Shown: piece after piece, positions 48,766 through 58,178 of the stretch
Layout: each line of letters begins with the position of its first letter
Position numbering within the stretch: the stretch's first letter is position 1
Assembly: GCF_020615385.1 (NCBI RefSeq)
Contig: NZ_JAJAVB010000025.1
Span: 519,296 to 583,295, forward strand
Length of the DNA stretch: 64,000 nucleotides
Source of the DNA: Jiella soli
GTDB taxonomy: Bacteria; Pseudomonadota; Alphaproteobacteria; Rhizobiales; Rhizobiaceae
Reading direction: 5' to 3'
Notes under the pieces: generated by a model
The model's input: the letters and a program-made list of their open reading frames with translations, nothing else
What the model was told of the DNA's origin: nothing
Database searches by the model: none
Program-made: the position numbers and the translations under genes

Positions 48766-48847
48766 AGCCAGATAGAGGCCGCAGCAAGTGCGGCGGTCGC
48801 CGGCAGCCATGGCGCCGGTCGGACATGACGAAATACGAGGGTTCTCG

Positions 48848-49801
48848 TTGACGCTTCTCGATGCCACAGACGCCACGCGCATGTCCGCCGTCTCGAACGG
48901 CGTGAGCTTGGCCGAGCCGCGCGACTTCCTGGCGCTCTTGAAGCCGCGGGTGATGTCGCTCGTGGTTCTCACGGCGATCACCGGGCTGATGCTCAGCCCC
49001 GGACACATCCATCCGACCCTGGCGGCGATCTCCATCCTGGCGATCGCCATCGGCGCGGGCGCCTCCGGAGCGCTCAACATGTGGTACGACGCCGATATCG
49101 ACGGAGTGATGTCGCGCACCGCCAAGCGCCCGGTTCCCGCCGGCCGCGTCGCGCCGGAAACCGCGCTCGCCTTCGGTCTCGGCCTTGCGCTTCTCGGCGT
49201 CTGCCTGCTCGGCCTTGCGGCCAACTGGTTCGCGGCGGCGCTGCTCGCCTTCACCATCTTCTTCTACGCCGTCGTCTACACGATGGGCCTGAAACGCTGG
49301 ACGCCGCAGAACATCGTCATCGGCGGGGCCGCCGGCGCCTTCCCTCCGATGATCGGCTGGGCCGCGGTCACCGGCAGCGTCTCGATCGAGAGCGTCGTCC
49401 TCTTCCTGATCATCTTCCTGTGGACCCCGCCGCATTTCTGGGCGCTGGCGCTGTTCAAGCTCAAGGACTACGACAATGCTGGCGTGCCGATGCTGCCGAA
49501 TGTCGCCGGCGAGCGCTCGACCAGGATCCAGATCTTCGCCTATTCGCTGTTGCTGGTCCCCGTCGGCGTCGCACCTTGGCTGATGGGCTTTGCCGGTCCG
49601 GTCTACGGGATCGCGTCCGTTCTCCTTGGCGCCAATTTCCTTCGCCACGCCTATGCGACACTGCGCATGTCCGACGGCGATCCGAAGATGATCGCGGCCA
49701 AGAAGCTGTTCGGCTTCTCGATCCTCTATCTCTTCTCCCTGTTCGCGATCCTGCTCGGCGAGGCGGTTGCCACGCAGCTCGTCCTCGCCTTCGGAGGCTG
49801 A
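48848..49801 (+). CDS. ctaB: Protohaem IX farnesyltransferase (haem O synthase)
   Basis: A 317-residue UbiA-family membrane enzyme that adds the farnesyl chain to haem B, the first step to haem A for the oxidase. Motifs are [16 protein letters not shown], the first Asp-rich loop [19 protein letters not shown] and the second [17 protein letters not shown] 48848 is used because it gives normal family length; ATG 48881 is an alternative and a longer frame from 48788 is less likely. The next small gene begins one base after its stop. Confidence 0.93.
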   Translation: MTLLDATDATRMSAVSNGVSLAEPRDFLALLKPRVMSLVVLTAITGLMLSPGHIHPTLAAISILAIAIGAGASGALNMWYDADIDGVMSRTAKRPVPAGRVAPETALAFGLGLALLGVCLLGLAANWFAAALLAFTIFFYAVVYTMGLKRWTPQNIVIGGAAGAFPPMIGWAAVTGSVSIESVVLFLIIFLWTPPHFWALALFKLKDYDNAGVPMLPNVAGERSTRIQIFAYSLLLVPVGVAPWLMGFAGPVYGIASVLLGANFLRHAYATLRMSDGDPKMIAAKKLFGFSILYLFSLFAILLGEAVATQLVLAFGG

Positions 49802-49802
49802 C

Positions 49803-49937
49803 ATGGACGAGGATCGTGTGCGTCTGACCGAGCCGGAGCAGCGCGCGCGGCGCAACCGCTCGATCGCCATCGCGGTCGTTCTCGTGGCCCTGGTCGTCAT
49901 TTTCTATTTCGTCTCGATCGCGAAGATGGCCTCATGA
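49803..49937 (+). CDS. Small CoxF/CtaF-like membrane protein of the cytochrome oxidase cluster
   Basis: A 44-residue protein: a charged N-terminal part MDEDRVRLTEPEQRARRNRS and one transmembrane helix (about residues 20-38). Its position between ctaB and ctaG, with its stop overlapping the ctaG ATG (ATGA), is that of the small CoxF protein of alphaproteobacterial cox operons. Its role is presumed to be in oxidase assembly but is poorly defined. Short, but the coupling and the family position make it credible. Confidence 0.75.
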   Translation: MDEDRVRLTEPEQRARRNRSIAIAVVLVALVVIFYFVSIAKMAS

Positions 49938-50563
49938 CGGAGCGGCACGAGAAACCATCCGACGATCGTTCCGCCTCGACGGCGCGCCGGGGCGTGATCA
50001 TCGCGGTTGCCTGCGCGGCCTTTGCGGTCGGCATGGTCGGTGCGGCCTTCGCCTCCGTTCCGCTCTATCGCATGTTCTGCCAGGTCACCGGCTATGGCGG
50101 CACGACACAGAGGGCCGAAGTCGCGAGCGGTGGCGTGAGCGAGAAGAGCGTGACCATTCGGTTCGACGCCAATGTCGCCGCGGGTCTGCCCTGGTCGTTC
50201 AGTCCGAACGAGCGTGAAGTGCGGGTGCAACTCGGGGCGACGCACCAGACGAGCTATCGCGTCAAGAATACGACCGATCGCACGCTCACCGGCCAGGCGC
50301 TGTTCAACGTGACGCCCGAGGCTGCCGGCGTCTACTTCAACAAGATCGACTGTTTCTGCTTCAACAGCCAGACGCTGAAGCCGGGCGAGGAGGCGGACAT
50401 GGGCGTCCTCTTCTTCATCGATCCGGCGATGCTGCAGGCGGAGGAACTGAAGGACGCGCCGGCGATCACGCTGTCCTATACGTTCTTCCCGATCGATAAT
50501 CCGGATCCTGTCGCGGAGGCGCCGGTCGACGGCGCCCGCGCGAAGAAGGGCAGGGAAAGCTGA
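49934..50563 (+). CDS. ctaG: Cytochrome c oxidase assembly protein CtaG (Cox11)
   Basis: A 209-residue copper chaperone delivering Cu to the CuB site of subunit I. A single N-terminal membrane anchor (about residues 20-42) is followed by SVPLYRMFCQVTGYGGTTQ, then PWSFSPNEREVRVQLGA and the copper-binding FNKIDCFCFNSQTL with the CxC pair. The start overlaps the upstream small gene. A 116-base gap with no gene separates it from ctaE. Confidence 0.95.
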   Translation: MTERHEKPSDDRSASTARRGVIIAVACAAFAVGMVGAAFASVPLYRMFCQVTGYGGTTQRAEVASGGVSEKSVTIRFDANVAAGLPWSFSPNEREVRVQLGATHQTSYRVKNTTDRTLTGQALFNVTPEAAGVYFNKIDCFCFNSQTLKPGEEADMGVLFFIDPAMLQAEELKDAPAITLSYTFFPIDNPDPVAEAPVDGARAKKGRES

Positions 50564-50679
50564 GCCCCGGCGCCCCGCGCGGTTTCGCGGGGGATGGGGC
50601 TGTGAGGAATGCTGGAGTTGGCCCGCGATCTCGTATAGTCGGATCGGCGGGAAGAAGAGGAAGACGAGGGGGAATGGCG

Positions 50680-51558
50680 ATGGCAGATTCGCACGCCAAG
50701 CATCACGACTACCACATCATCGATCCGAGCCCGTGGCCGTTCCTCGGCTCGGTCGGCGCCTTCGTGATGATGGTGGGAGCCGTCGCGTATATGCGCGACA
50801 TGTCCGGCAACCAGTTCCTCATGTTCGGCGTCGATCTCGCGACGCCCTGGATCTTCTTCCTCGGCCTCGCCATCGTCCTCTACACGATGTTCGCCTGGTG
50901 GTCGGACACGGTGAAGGAGGGGCAGGAGGGCGCCCATACGCGCGTGGTGTCGCTGTCGCTGCGCTACGGCATGATCATGTTCATCGCCTCCGAGGTGATG
51001 TTCTTCGTCGCCTGGTTCTGGGCCTTCTTCGACGCGAGCCTGTTCCCGAACGAGGCCATCCAGGCCTCCCGGACCGAGGTGCTCGGCGGGCAGTGGCCGC
51101 CGGTCGGGATCGAGGTTCTCGATCCTCTTCACCTGCCGCTGTTCAACACGATTACGTTGCTTCTGTCCGGCACCACGGTGACCTGGGCCCACCACGCGCT
51201 GCTCCACAATGACCGGAAGAGCCTGAAGCTCGGCCTCGCGCTGACCGTGATCCTCGGCGTGATCTTCTCCTACGTCCAGTTCTACGAGTACGCCCACGCG
51301 CCCTTCGCCTTCTCCGGGTCGATCTACGGCTCGACCTTCTTCATGGCGACCGGCTTCCACGGCTTCCACGTGATCATCGGGACGATCTTCCTGGCGGTCT
51401 GCCTGATCCGGGCCTCGCTCGGCCAGTTCACTCCGGAGAAGCATTTCGGCTTCGAGGCCGCGGCCTGGTACTGGCACTTCGTCGACGTGGTGTGGCTGTT
51501 CCTCTTCTTCTGCATCTATGTCTGGGGCGGCTGGGGCGGCCAGATCGCAGCCGGATAA
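50680..51558 (+). CDS. ctaE: Cytochrome c oxidase subunit III
   Basis: A 292-residue seven-helix subunit III. It has HHDYHIIDPSPWPFLGSVGAF (in part YHIIDPSPWPFLGS), RYGMIMFIASEVMFFVAWFWAFF, in part FIASEVMFFVAWFWAFF, and GFHGFHVIIGTIFL near the C terminus with EAAAWYWHFVDVVW. ATG 50680 is preferred because GAGGGGG ends about seven bases before it; ATG 50674 is too close to that site. It is followed by a terminator-like hairpin before the DUF983 gene. Confidence 0.94.
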   Translation: MADSHAKHHDYHIIDPSPWPFLGSVGAFVMMVGAVAYMRDMSGNQFLMFGVDLATPWIFFLGLAIVLYTMFAWWSDTVKEGQEGAHTRVVSLSLRYGMIMFIASEVMFFVAWFWAFFDASLFPNEAIQASRTEVLGGQWPPVGIEVLDPLHLPLFNTITLLLSGTTVTWAHHALLHNDRKSLKLGLALTVILGVIFSYVQFYEYAHAPFAFSGSIYGSTFFMATGFHGFHVIIGTIFLAVCLIRASLGQFTPEKHFGFEAAAWYWHFVDVVWLFLFFCIYVWGGWGGQIAAG

Positions 51559-51605
51559 ATTCCGCGGGCTGGAACGCGGATCGTCCTGACCAAGTTCACG
51601 AAAGG

Positions 51606-51630
51606 AAGGCGGCGCACGGTGCGCCGCCTT
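51606..51630 (+). terminator. Terminator-like hairpin after ctaE
   Basis: Arms AAGGCGGCGCA (51606-51616) and TGCGCCGCCTT (51620-51630) pair perfectly around a three-base loop, followed by cttcgatttt. An A-rich flank (gaaagg) on the other side could make it bidirectional. It lies 47 bases after ctaE and 22 bases before the DUF983 start, so it probably limits read-through to the downstream genes. Confidence 0.72.
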
Positions 51631-51652
51631 CTTCGATTTTCAGGAGAGCGCG

Positions 51653-52039
51653 ATGAACGAGGACAAGGCGATCTTCGCGCCGGTGGACCCGGCGAAGGCC
51701 GGTCTGCGCGGCCGCTGTCCGCGCTGCGGCGAGGGCAAGCTCTTTTCCGGTTATCTCACCACCGCCCCCCGCTGCAGCCATTGCGGGCTCGACTATACCT
51801 TCATCGATTCCGGCGACGGGCCGGCGGTCTTCGTCATCCTGATCATCGGCTTCGTCGTCTGTGCGCTGGCGCTCTGGATGGAGGTCTCGCTGAACCCGCC
51901 GCTCTGGGTCCATTTCCTCCTCTGGATCCCGCTCATTTTCATCCTGTCCCTGCCGCTGCTGCGGATGCTCAAAGGGCTGATGATCGGTCTGCAATACAAG
52001 AACCGCGCGGCCGAAGGCCGCCTGGAGCGCAATGACTGA
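51653..52039 (+). CDS. DUF983 zinc-ribbon membrane protein
   Basis: A 128-residue protein. An N-terminal zinc-ribbon has two CxxC pairs, GRCPRCGEGKLFSGYL and PRCSHCGLDY, followed by two transmembrane helices (about residues 58-78 and 84-104). DUF983 genes lie between ctaE and surf1 in many alphaproteobacterial oxidase clusters, pointing to a role in assembly or metal handling that is not proven. It overlaps surf1 by eight bases. AGGAGAG precedes the ATG. Confidence 0.88.
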   Translation: MNEDKAIFAPVDPAKAGLRGRCPRCGEGKLFSGYLTTAPRCSHCGLDYTFIDSGDGPAVFVILIIGFVVCALALWMEVSLNPPLWVHFLLWIPLIFILSLPLLRMLKGLMIGLQYKNRAAEGRLERND

Positions 52040-52850
52040 CACCGTCCGCCCGACCGGCCCGGCCCAGGCTGGCGACGCGGCCATACGCCGGATGTCGCGA
52101 GGGCGCTTCCTCTTCGCTCTTGGCGCCTGCCTCGCCGGGATCGTGATCCTCCTCGGCCTCGGCACATGGCAGGTCGAGCGTCTCCGGTGGAAGGAGGCGC
52201 TGCTCGCGCAGATCGACGCGCGCACGCATGCGGCGCCGGTCGGCGTCGATGTCCTCGCCGCGGAGTTTGCCAAAGGCCGCGACATCGCATACCGGCCTGT
52301 GTCGGCCACCGGCCGCTTTCTGAACGAGGGGGAGCGCTATGTGCTGTCGACGTTCGAAGGCAGCGCCGGCTGGAACGTCTACACCCCGCTCCTCTTGCCG
52401 GACGATCGCCTGGTCTTCGTCAATCGCGGCTTCGTGCCCTACGAGCTGAGGGACCCGGCGAAGCGGCGCGCGGGCCTGACGACGGGAGAGGTCACCGTGA
52501 CCGGGCTTGCCCGCGAGGCTCCCGAGGCGAAGCCGGGCTATTTCGTGCCCGACAACGACCTCGCGAAGCACAATTTCTTCTGGCGCGACCTCACCGGCAT
52601 GGCAGGCGGTCTTTCGCTGGGCAGCGGCGTGAGCATCCTGCCCTTCTTCATCGATGCCGGGCCGGGGCGCGCGCCCGGCGGTTGGCCCGTCGGCGGCACG
52701 ACGAACGTGACGCTGCCCAACGACCATCTGCAATACGCCGTTACCTGGTATGGCCTCGCCGCGGTACTGATTGTGATGACCGTCCTTCTTGTGCGCCGGC
52801 GATTCACGCGCGACGCGTCCGCCGGACCCGCCGACGGCTCCCGCGCTTGA
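52032..52850 (+). CDS. SURF1 family cytochrome oxidase assembly protein
   Basis: A 272-residue SURF1 (Shy1) homologue. It has one helix near the N terminus (about residues 25-45, ending GLGTWQVERLRWKE, a family motif) and one near the C terminus (NDHLQYAVTWYGLAAVLIVM), with a periplasmic domain between them including FVNRGFVPYELRDP. SURF1 helps insert haem A into subunit I. It overlaps the DUF983 gene, closing the cta cluster; ispH begins 75 bases later. Confidence 0.92.
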   Translation: MTDTVRPTGPAQAGDAAIRRMSRGRFLFALGACLAGIVILLGLGTWQVERLRWKEALLAQIDARTHAAPVGVDVLAAEFAKGRDIAYRPVSATGRFLNEGERYVLSTFEGSAGWNVYTPLLLPDDRLVFVNRGFVPYELRDPAKRRAGLTTGEVTVTGLAREAPEAKPGYFVPDNDLAKHNFFWRDLTGMAGGLSLGSGVSILPFFIDAGPGRAPGGWPVGGTTNVTLPNDHLQYAVTWYGLAAVLIVMTVLLVRRRFTRDASAGPADGSRA

Positions 52851-52925
52851 CAGGAAGGGGGGCGATCCCTTCATTCGGCCCGTACCGAAACGCCGCCACT
52901 TGACCGCTCATTCCGGAGCCCGCTC

Positions 52926-53930
52926 TTGTCCGCCATCCTCGCAAAGCCTGCGCTGACGATCCGCCTGTGCGAACCGCGCGGCTTCTGCGCTGGCGTCGAC
53001 CGCGCGATCCAGATCGTCGTCCTCGCGCTGAAGAAATACGGCGCGCCGGTCTATGTCCGCCACGAGATCGTCCACAACCGCTTCGTCGTGGAAGGCCTCC
53101 GGCAGATGGGCGCGGTCTTCGTCGAGGAACTCGCCGACGTGCCGGACGACGGTCAGCCGGTGGTCTTCTCCGCCCATGGCGTGCCGAAATCGGTGCCGGC
53201 CGAGGCAGAGGCCCGCGAGCTCCTCTATCTCGACGCCACCTGTCCGCTCGTCTCCAAGGTCCACAAGCAGGCGATGCTGCACGTCAAGCGCGGCCGCCAT
53301 GTCGTCCTGGTCGGCCACAAGGGCCATCCCGAGGTGATCGGCACGATGGGCCAGCTCCCCGAGGGCACGGTCAGCCTGATCGAGAGCGAGGCGGACGTCG
53401 CCGCCTTCGCGCCCGCCGATCCGGCGGCGCTCGGCTTCGTCACGCAGACGACGCTCTCGGTCGACGATACCAGCGGGATCGTCGCGGCGCTGCGGGCGAA
53501 GTTCCCCGATATGCAGGCGCCGTCCTCCGAGTCGATCTGCTACGCCACGACCAATCGCCAGGAGGCGGTGAAGGCGGCGGCGTCTGGCGCCGACCTCTTC
53601 CTGATCGTCGGGGCGCCGAACTCGTCGAACTCCAAGCGCCTTGTCGAGGTCGCAACCCGGGCCGGCGCGCTCCACGGCGCACTCGTCCAGGGCGTCGACG
53701 ACATCCCCTGGCAGGTTCTGGGCGACGGGGCAGTGGTGGCCGTCTCGGCCGGGGCGTCCGCGCCGGAAGTCTTGACCGAGGCCGTTCTCGACGCCTTCCG
53801 CGCGCGCTACGAGGTGCGCGTCGATCTCGTCCAGACCGCCGAGGAGAACGAGAACTTCCCGGTCATGCGCTCGCTCCGGGACACGCCGCTGACCGCAGCG
53901 GACATGGCCTTCGTCAACGGCGGGGCTTGA
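52926..53930 (+). CDS. ispH: 4-hydroxy-3-methylbut-2-enyl diphosphate reductase
   Basis: A 334-residue IspH, the last enzyme of the MEP isoprenoid pathway, making IPP and DMAPP; these feed carotenoids, the bacteriochlorophyll tail, quinones and haem O. The 4Fe-4S ligands are Cys21 ([10 protein letters not shown]), a cysteine in [11 protein letters not shown] and one in [31 protein letters not shown] and GAPNSSNS are also family motifs. It starts with TTG at 52926. The ispH-thrB-rnhA order is common in alphaproteobacteria; the stop overlaps the next coding region's upstream frame. Confidence 0.95.
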   Translation: MSAILAKPALTIRLCEPRGFCAGVDRAIQIVVLALKKYGAPVYVRHEIVHNRFVVEGLRQMGAVFVEELADVPDDGQPVVFSAHGVPKSVPAEAEARELLYLDATCPLVSKVHKQAMLHVKRGRHVVLVGHKGHPEVIGTMGQLPEGTVSLIESEADVAAFAPADPAALGFVTQTTLSVDDTSGIVAALRAKFPDMQAPSSESICYATTNRQEAVKAAASGADLFLIVGAPNSSNSKRLVEVATRAGALHGALVQGVDDIPWQVLGDGAVVAVSAGASAPEVLTEAVLDAFRARYEVRVDLVQTAEENENFPVMRSLRDTPLTAADMAFVNGGA

Positions 53931-53935
53931 CCGAC

Positions 53936-54928
53936 TTGGCCGTCTACACCGATGTCAGCGAACCCCAGCTCGCCACCTTCCTTTCCGGCTACGATCTCGG
54001 CACGCTCCTCAGCTACAAGGGGATCGCGGAAGGCGTGGAGAATTCCAACTTCCTGATCCGCACAAGCCAGGGCACCTACATCCTCACGCTCTACGAGAAG
54101 CGGGTGAACCGGGGTGATCTGCCCTTCTTCGTCGGCCTGATGGAGCATCTCGCCGAACGCGGCCTGTCCTGCCCGCTTCCCGTCCACGATCGGCAGGGGG
54201 AGGCGCTGGGCGAGCTCGCCGGCCGCCCGGCCGCGGTCTTCACCTTTCTCGAAGGCATGTGGACGCGCCGACCCTCGGCCCAGCATTGCCGGGCGGTGGG
54301 CCATGCCATGGCACGCATGCACGAGGCATCGGCGGATTTTCGCCTGACGCGGCCGAACGGCCTGGCGCTTTCCGACTGGCGGCCGCTGTTCGAAAGCTGC
54401 GGCGGCCGGGCCGACGAAGTCGAGCAGGGGCTCGCCGCGGAGATCGCGGCGGAACTCGATAGTCTCGAGATGAACTGGCCGGCCGACCTTCCGGCGGGCG
54501 TCATCCACGCTGACCTCTTTCCCGACAACGTCTTCTTCCTGTCGGGCGAACTCTCCGGGCTGATCGATTTCTACTTCGCCTGCAACGACCTCCTCGCCTA
54601 TGACCTCGCCATCGCGCTCTGCGCCTGGTGCTTCGAGGCGGATGCGAGCTTCAACGTCACCAAGGCGCGCGCGCTCATCAAGGGCTATGCAAGCGTCAGG
54701 CCGCTCGAGCCGGCAGAACTCAGGGCTTTCCCGACGCTCTGCCGGGGTGCCGCCATGCGGTTCCTCCTGACGCGCCTCTATGACTGGCTGACCGTGCCCG
54801 ACGATTCCTTCGTGACCAAGAAGGACCCGCGGGAATATCTGAAGAAGCTGCGCTTCCACCGCAATGTGGCGGCAGCGGCGGACTACGGTCTCGACATCGC
54901 GAAGGTGTCGGCCGGGAGCACGACATGA
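53936..54928 (+). CDS. thrB: Homoserine kinase ThrB (choline-kinase-fold type)
   Basis: A 330-residue homoserine kinase of the protein-kinase-like (APH/choline kinase) fold, phosphorylating homoserine in threonine synthesis. It has MAVYTDVSE at the N terminus when TTG 53936 is used, which matches the family; TTG 53927, overlapping the ispH stop, is an alternative. [25 protein letters not shown] contains the family NFL...YILTLYE part. The catalytic loop is [14 protein letters not shown] and the metal motif [19 protein letters not shown], in part [10 protein letters not shown]. Its stop overlaps rnhA (ATGA). Confidence 0.93.
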   Translation: MAVYTDVSEPQLATFLSGYDLGTLLSYKGIAEGVENSNFLIRTSQGTYILTLYEKRVNRGDLPFFVGLMEHLAERGLSCPLPVHDRQGEALGELAGRPAAVFTFLEGMWTRRPSAQHCRAVGHAMARMHEASADFRLTRPNGLALSDWRPLFESCGGRADEVEQGLAAEIAAELDSLEMNWPADLPAGVIHADLFPDNVFFLSGELSGLIDFYFACNDLLAYDLAIALCAWCFEADASFNVTKARALIKGYASVRPLEPAELRAFPTLCRGAAMRFLLTRLYDWLTVPDDSFVTKKDPREYLKKLRFHRNVAAAADYGLDIAKVSAGSTT

Positions 54929-55380
54929 GCAAGGTCGAGATCTTCACCGACGGGGCCTGTTCGGGCAATCCCGGTCCCGGCGGATGGGGCGCGATCATGC
55001 GCTTCAACGGCATTGAGAAGGAGTTGAAGGGCGGTGAGGCCCACACCACCAACAACCGCATGGAACTCCTCGCCGTGATCGAGGCGCTGTCGGCGCTGAA
55101 CCGACCTTGCGCGATCGACCTCTATTCCGACTCGCAATACATGCGCGACGGCATCACCAAATGGATCAATGGCTGGAAGCGCAACGGCTGGAAGACGGCC
55201 GACAGGAAGCCGGTGAAGAATGCCGAACTCTGGCAGCGCTTGGAGGAGGAGAAGGCTCGCCACGACATCACCTTCCACTGGGTGCGCGGCCATGCGGGCC
55301 ATGAGGAGAACGAGCGGGCGGATGCGCTGGCGCGGGCCGGCATGGAGCCGTTCAAGGGTCGCCGCGCGGCGGCCGAATAG
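54925..55380 (+). CDS. rnhA: Ribonuclease HI
   Basis: A 151-residue RNase HI that removes RNA from RNA-DNA hybrids. Active-site carboxylates are D9 ([16 protein letters not shown]), E47 ([10 protein letters not shown]), D69 (LYSDSQYM) and D133 (ERADALAR), with H123 in WVRGHAGH. Normal length and complete. It overlaps thrB by four bases. The 240 bases downstream (55381-55620) contain no gene I can support. Confidence 0.96.
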   Translation: MSKVEIFTDGACSGNPGPGGWGAIMRFNGIEKELKGGEAHTTNNRMELLAVIEALSALNRPCAIDLYSDSQYMRDGITKWINGWKRNGWKTADRKPVKNAELWQRLEEEKARHDITFHWVRGHAGHEENERADALARAGMEPFKGRRAAAE

Positions 55381-55620
55381 CCGGCCATCAAAAAGATCCT
55401 GAAGCTTAGCGTCGCGGCGGGACATCGCGGATCGCGCCGGTTTCCGGTGCTTTTGGGCACTGGCTGACGTGAGGCCAAGCTATCTGGGTCGTCCTCGGGG
55501 ATTATCAGACACAGCATCTCTCCGCGCCGTGATTTCCTGCGGGAAATCATGGTGATATACTGATCGCGTCGTAAGCGTGCGTTGCGTTCCGTGTAAGACT
55601 TTCGCGTCACGGAGGCTGTG

Positions 55621-56067
55621 ATGAAGCACCAAGACCCCCTCGAGATGGTTCGATCCGCCGAGGCGATCCCCCTGCATGACATGTCGGTCGGCGAGCGCAT
55701 TCACCGCTGGGCCCGGCTGCTCGAAGAACATGACGGCTCGGTCCATGCGCTGGACCGGATCGAATACATGGCTCCCGCCGACCGCCGGGCGGTCCGCGGA
55801 CCGAAGACGCCGATGGCGGTCGCCTATGCCGATCCCGTGTTGCGGGCTCAGGGCCTGTCCGGCGACACGCTGGGAGAAGCGATGAGCTTCTTCGAGCTTT
55901 CGGACAACGACGCCCATCGGATGTTCTGCGACTGCCACTATTCGGGCACCATGACCGGGGCGGGGCTCGCCATGCGGCTGCGTCGCCATGCCGACGTCAA
56001 GGCGCGCGGCACGCTCTTTCAGCGGCTGGCGAGAGCCCTGTTCGGACGCCCCGTCGTCGCGGCCTGA
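55621..56067 (+). CDS. Conserved small protein of unknown function
   Basis: A 148-residue soluble protein that I cannot assign. It has no signal or membrane segment. The middle contains the fairly distinctive MSFFELSDNDAHRMFCDCHYSGTM, in part DNDAHRMFCDCHYSGTM, with two close cysteines and two histidines, and the C-terminal part is arginine-rich. GGAGG five bases before the ATG supports expression. A long perfect hairpin follows 39 bases after the stop. Similar small proteins seem to occur in related bacteria, but this is from memory of style rather than a match. Confidence 0.6.
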   Translation: MKHQDPLEMVRSAEAIPLHDMSVGERIHRWARLLEEHDGSVHALDRIEYMAPADRRAVRGPKTPMAVAYADPVLRAQGLSGDTLGEAMSFFELSDNDAHRMFCDCHYSGTMTGAGLAMRLRRHADVKARGTLFQRLARALFGRPVVAA

Positions 56068-56105
56068 CCGGCCGGTCGGTTGGAGCGATAGATCGGCGGC
56101 GGCAA

Positions 56106-56137
56106 GCGATGGTGGCGGAAGGATCCGCCACCGTCGC
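56106..56137 (+). terminator. Strong hairpin downstream of the unknown small gene
   Basis: A 14-base stem with one G-U pair: GCGATGGTGGCGGA (56106-56119) with TCCGCCACCGTCGC (56124-56137) around the loop agga. There is no T run, so it may act as a Rho-assisted terminator or an RNA 3'-end protector. The remaining part of the 306-base gap 56068-56373 is GC-rich without a gene. Confidence 0.65.
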
Positions 56138-56373
56138 TGGTTGGCGCCGAAAAGGGCCGACCCCGGAGCGCCGGATCGGCAAACCGCGGGTGGCGGCCCA
56201 GGGGCCCCGGCGCGGCTTGGCCGGGCGCGAGCCTGCGCGCATCGCCCCAAGATGCGGGCCGACCGTTGGCAAGTTCGCGCCTAGGGCATAAGTCGGTCCG
56301 AGAGACTTGGCGGATCCCGGCGTATTCGGCCGACATCCCGTCTCGATCTGCCCACCGACCGAAGGACCTTCCC

Positions 56374-57411
56374 GTGAACATCGAACTCTTGAAGCGCCTG
56401 TGCGAGACTCCGGGCGTACCCGGCCGCGAACATCGCGTGCGCGATCTCATCATCGAAGAGGCGAAGGGGCTCTTCGACGAGATCCGCACCGATACGCTCG
56501 GCTCGCTGATCTGCACCCGCAAGGGCAAGGGCGAGAACCCGAAGAAGCTGATGCTGCTCTGCCATATGGACGAGATCGGCTTCCTCGTCTCCCATGTCAC
56601 CGACAAGGGCTTCATCAATGTCGATCCGGTCGGCGGTTTCGATCCGCGCAACCTGTTCTCGCGCCGCGTTCTCGTCTGCACGGAGACCGGCGACTACAAG
56701 GGGGTGATGAACGCCGAGGGCAAGCCGATCCACATCCAGTCGGCCGAAGAGCGCAAGAAGATGCCGGAGCCGAACGAGTTCTTCGTCGATATCGGCCATG
56801 GCGAGGCGACGAAGAACCTCGTCCAGGTCGGCGATTACGTCGTGATGAACGAGCCCTTCGAGGAGATGGGCGAGAAGATCGTGTCGAAGGCGCTCGACAA
56901 CCGCATCGCCTGCTGGCTCGGGCTTGAAGCCGTCCGCAAGCTCACGGAGGAGGGGCACAGCCACGATTGCGAAGTGGTGGTCGCCTTCACCGCGCAGGAG
57001 GAGGTCGGTCTCAGGGGCGCCAAGACGGCAGCCTACGGCATCAAGCCGGACATCGGCATCGGCGTCGACACGACGCTGGCCTGCGACACGCCGGGCGTGC
57101 CCGACAAGGACCGCACGACGTTGCAGGGCGCCGGCTTCGGCCTCCACATGAAGGATGGCTCCTTCATCGCCGATATCGGCCTGGTGCGCGAGATCGAGGC
57201 CCTGGCGAAGGAGCGCGGCATCGCCTACCAGCGCACCATCCTCGCCCGCGGCGGCCAGGACGGCGCGGCCGTGCAGCAGGCGGCGGCGGGCTCGCGGGCC
57301 GTCGGCATCGTCGTCGGCACGCGCTACATCCACACCGTCGCCGAGATGATCGACAAGCGCGACCTCGAAGCCGCCCGCGAGATCCTGACGGCGATCATCG
57401 CCGCGCATTGA
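56374..57411 (+). CDS. M42 family (FrvX/CelM-like) metallopeptidase
   Basis: A 345-residue dinuclear-zinc aminopeptidase of family M42. It has the metal and active-site series LLCHMDEIGFLVS (His and Asp), KALDNRIACWLGL (bridging Asp), the AFTAQEEVGLRGA Glu-Glu pair, GVDTTLACDTPG (Asp) and a C-terminal TRYIHTVAEMID (His). It probably trims N-terminal residues from peptides in the cytoplasm. GTG 56374 with GAAGGA about nine bases upstream is the chosen start; the longer frame from 56266 is not conserved-looking. Confidence 0.9.
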   Translation: MNIELLKRLCETPGVPGREHRVRDLIIEEAKGLFDEIRTDTLGSLICTRKGKGENPKKLMLLCHMDEIGFLVSHVTDKGFINVDPVGGFDPRNLFSRRVLVCTETGDYKGVMNAEGKPIHIQSAEERKKMPEPNEFFVDIGHGEATKNLVQVGDYVVMNEPFEEMGEKIVSKALDNRIACWLGLEAVRKLTEEGHSHDCEVVVAFTAQEEVGLRGAKTAAYGIKPDIGIGVDTTLACDTPGVPDKDRTTLQGAGFGLHMKDGSFIADIGLVREIEALAKERGIAYQRTILARGGQDGAAVQQAAAGSRAVGIVVGTRYIHTVAEMIDKRDLEAAREILTAIIAAH

Positions 57412-57593
57412 CGCTCTGGCGGCCGCGAGCGTCTCGTGGCCGCCATCTCCATCCGCATTTGCCGCGATGAGCGAAACGGCCCGCCGGGCAGACCGAGGAC
57501 GAAGCGCCGGGAGCCTCGATTGCCCCGGTGCTCGCCCGCGCTTTCGCCGGGCTCTATCGCCTCAGGACGAGCGACTTCCGCCCGCCGTCTCGA

Positions 57594-58079
57594 TCAGAGC
57601 TGCTCCAGGATTGCCTCGGCGCTCGACTTGTCGGCCTGGCCCGGGCTCTCCTCGACGTTCAGCGCCTTGACCGTGCCGTCCTCGACGATCATCGAATAGC
57701 GCTTGGAGCGCGTGCCGAGCCCGGCGACCGACAGGTCGATGTCGAGGCCGAGCGCCTTTGTGAACTCGCCATTGCCGTCCGACAGGAACAGGATCTTACC
57801 GCCGGCCTCGCTCGACTTTTCCCAGGCGTTCATGACGAAGATGTCGTTGACCGCGACTACGGCGATGGTGTCGACGCCCTTGGCCCGGATCTCGTCATTG
57901 TGGGTCAGGAAGCCCGGCAGATGGTTCATCGAGCAGGTCGGCGTGAAGGCGCCGGGCACGCCGAACAGGACGACTTTCTTGCCGGAGAAGATGTCGCCGG
58001 TCGAAAGGTCCGCCGGTCCGTCCTCCGTCCTTATCTTCAAGGTTGCGTTCGGAATCTTGTCGCCAACGCCGATTGCCAT
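57594..58079 (-). CDS. Peroxiredoxin, Prx5 type
   Basis: A 161-residue thiol peroxidase. The peroxidatic Cys49 lies in GVPGAFTPTCSMNHLPGF and no C-terminal glutaredoxin domain is present. AWEKSSEAGGKILFLSDGNGEF (in part ILFLSDGNGEFTKALG) and the C-terminal ESPGQADKSSAEAILEQL are typical of proteobacterial Prx5 proteins reduced by glutathione/glutaredoxin. ATG 58079 fits the family. Monocistronic; a useful detoxifier in a pigment-making cell. The 182-base gap before it holds nothing recognised. Confidence 0.93.
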   Translation of the reverse strand: MAIGVGDKIPNATLKIRTEDGPADLSTGDIFSGKKVVLFGVPGAFTPTCSMNHLPGFLTHNDEIRAKGVDTIAVVAVNDIFVMNAWEKSSEAGGKILFLSDGNGEFTKALGLDIDLSVAGLGTRSKRYSMIVEDGTVKALNVEESPGQADKSSAEAILEQL

Positions 58080-58178
58080 GTCGTCTTCCCCAAGCCGTGC
58101 CGCATAGCGGCGTGTCCGCGGCCCGTCCGGCCGCCAAGGGCGGCATTTGGGACGTGACGCCGGCTTGTCCAGCGCCGA

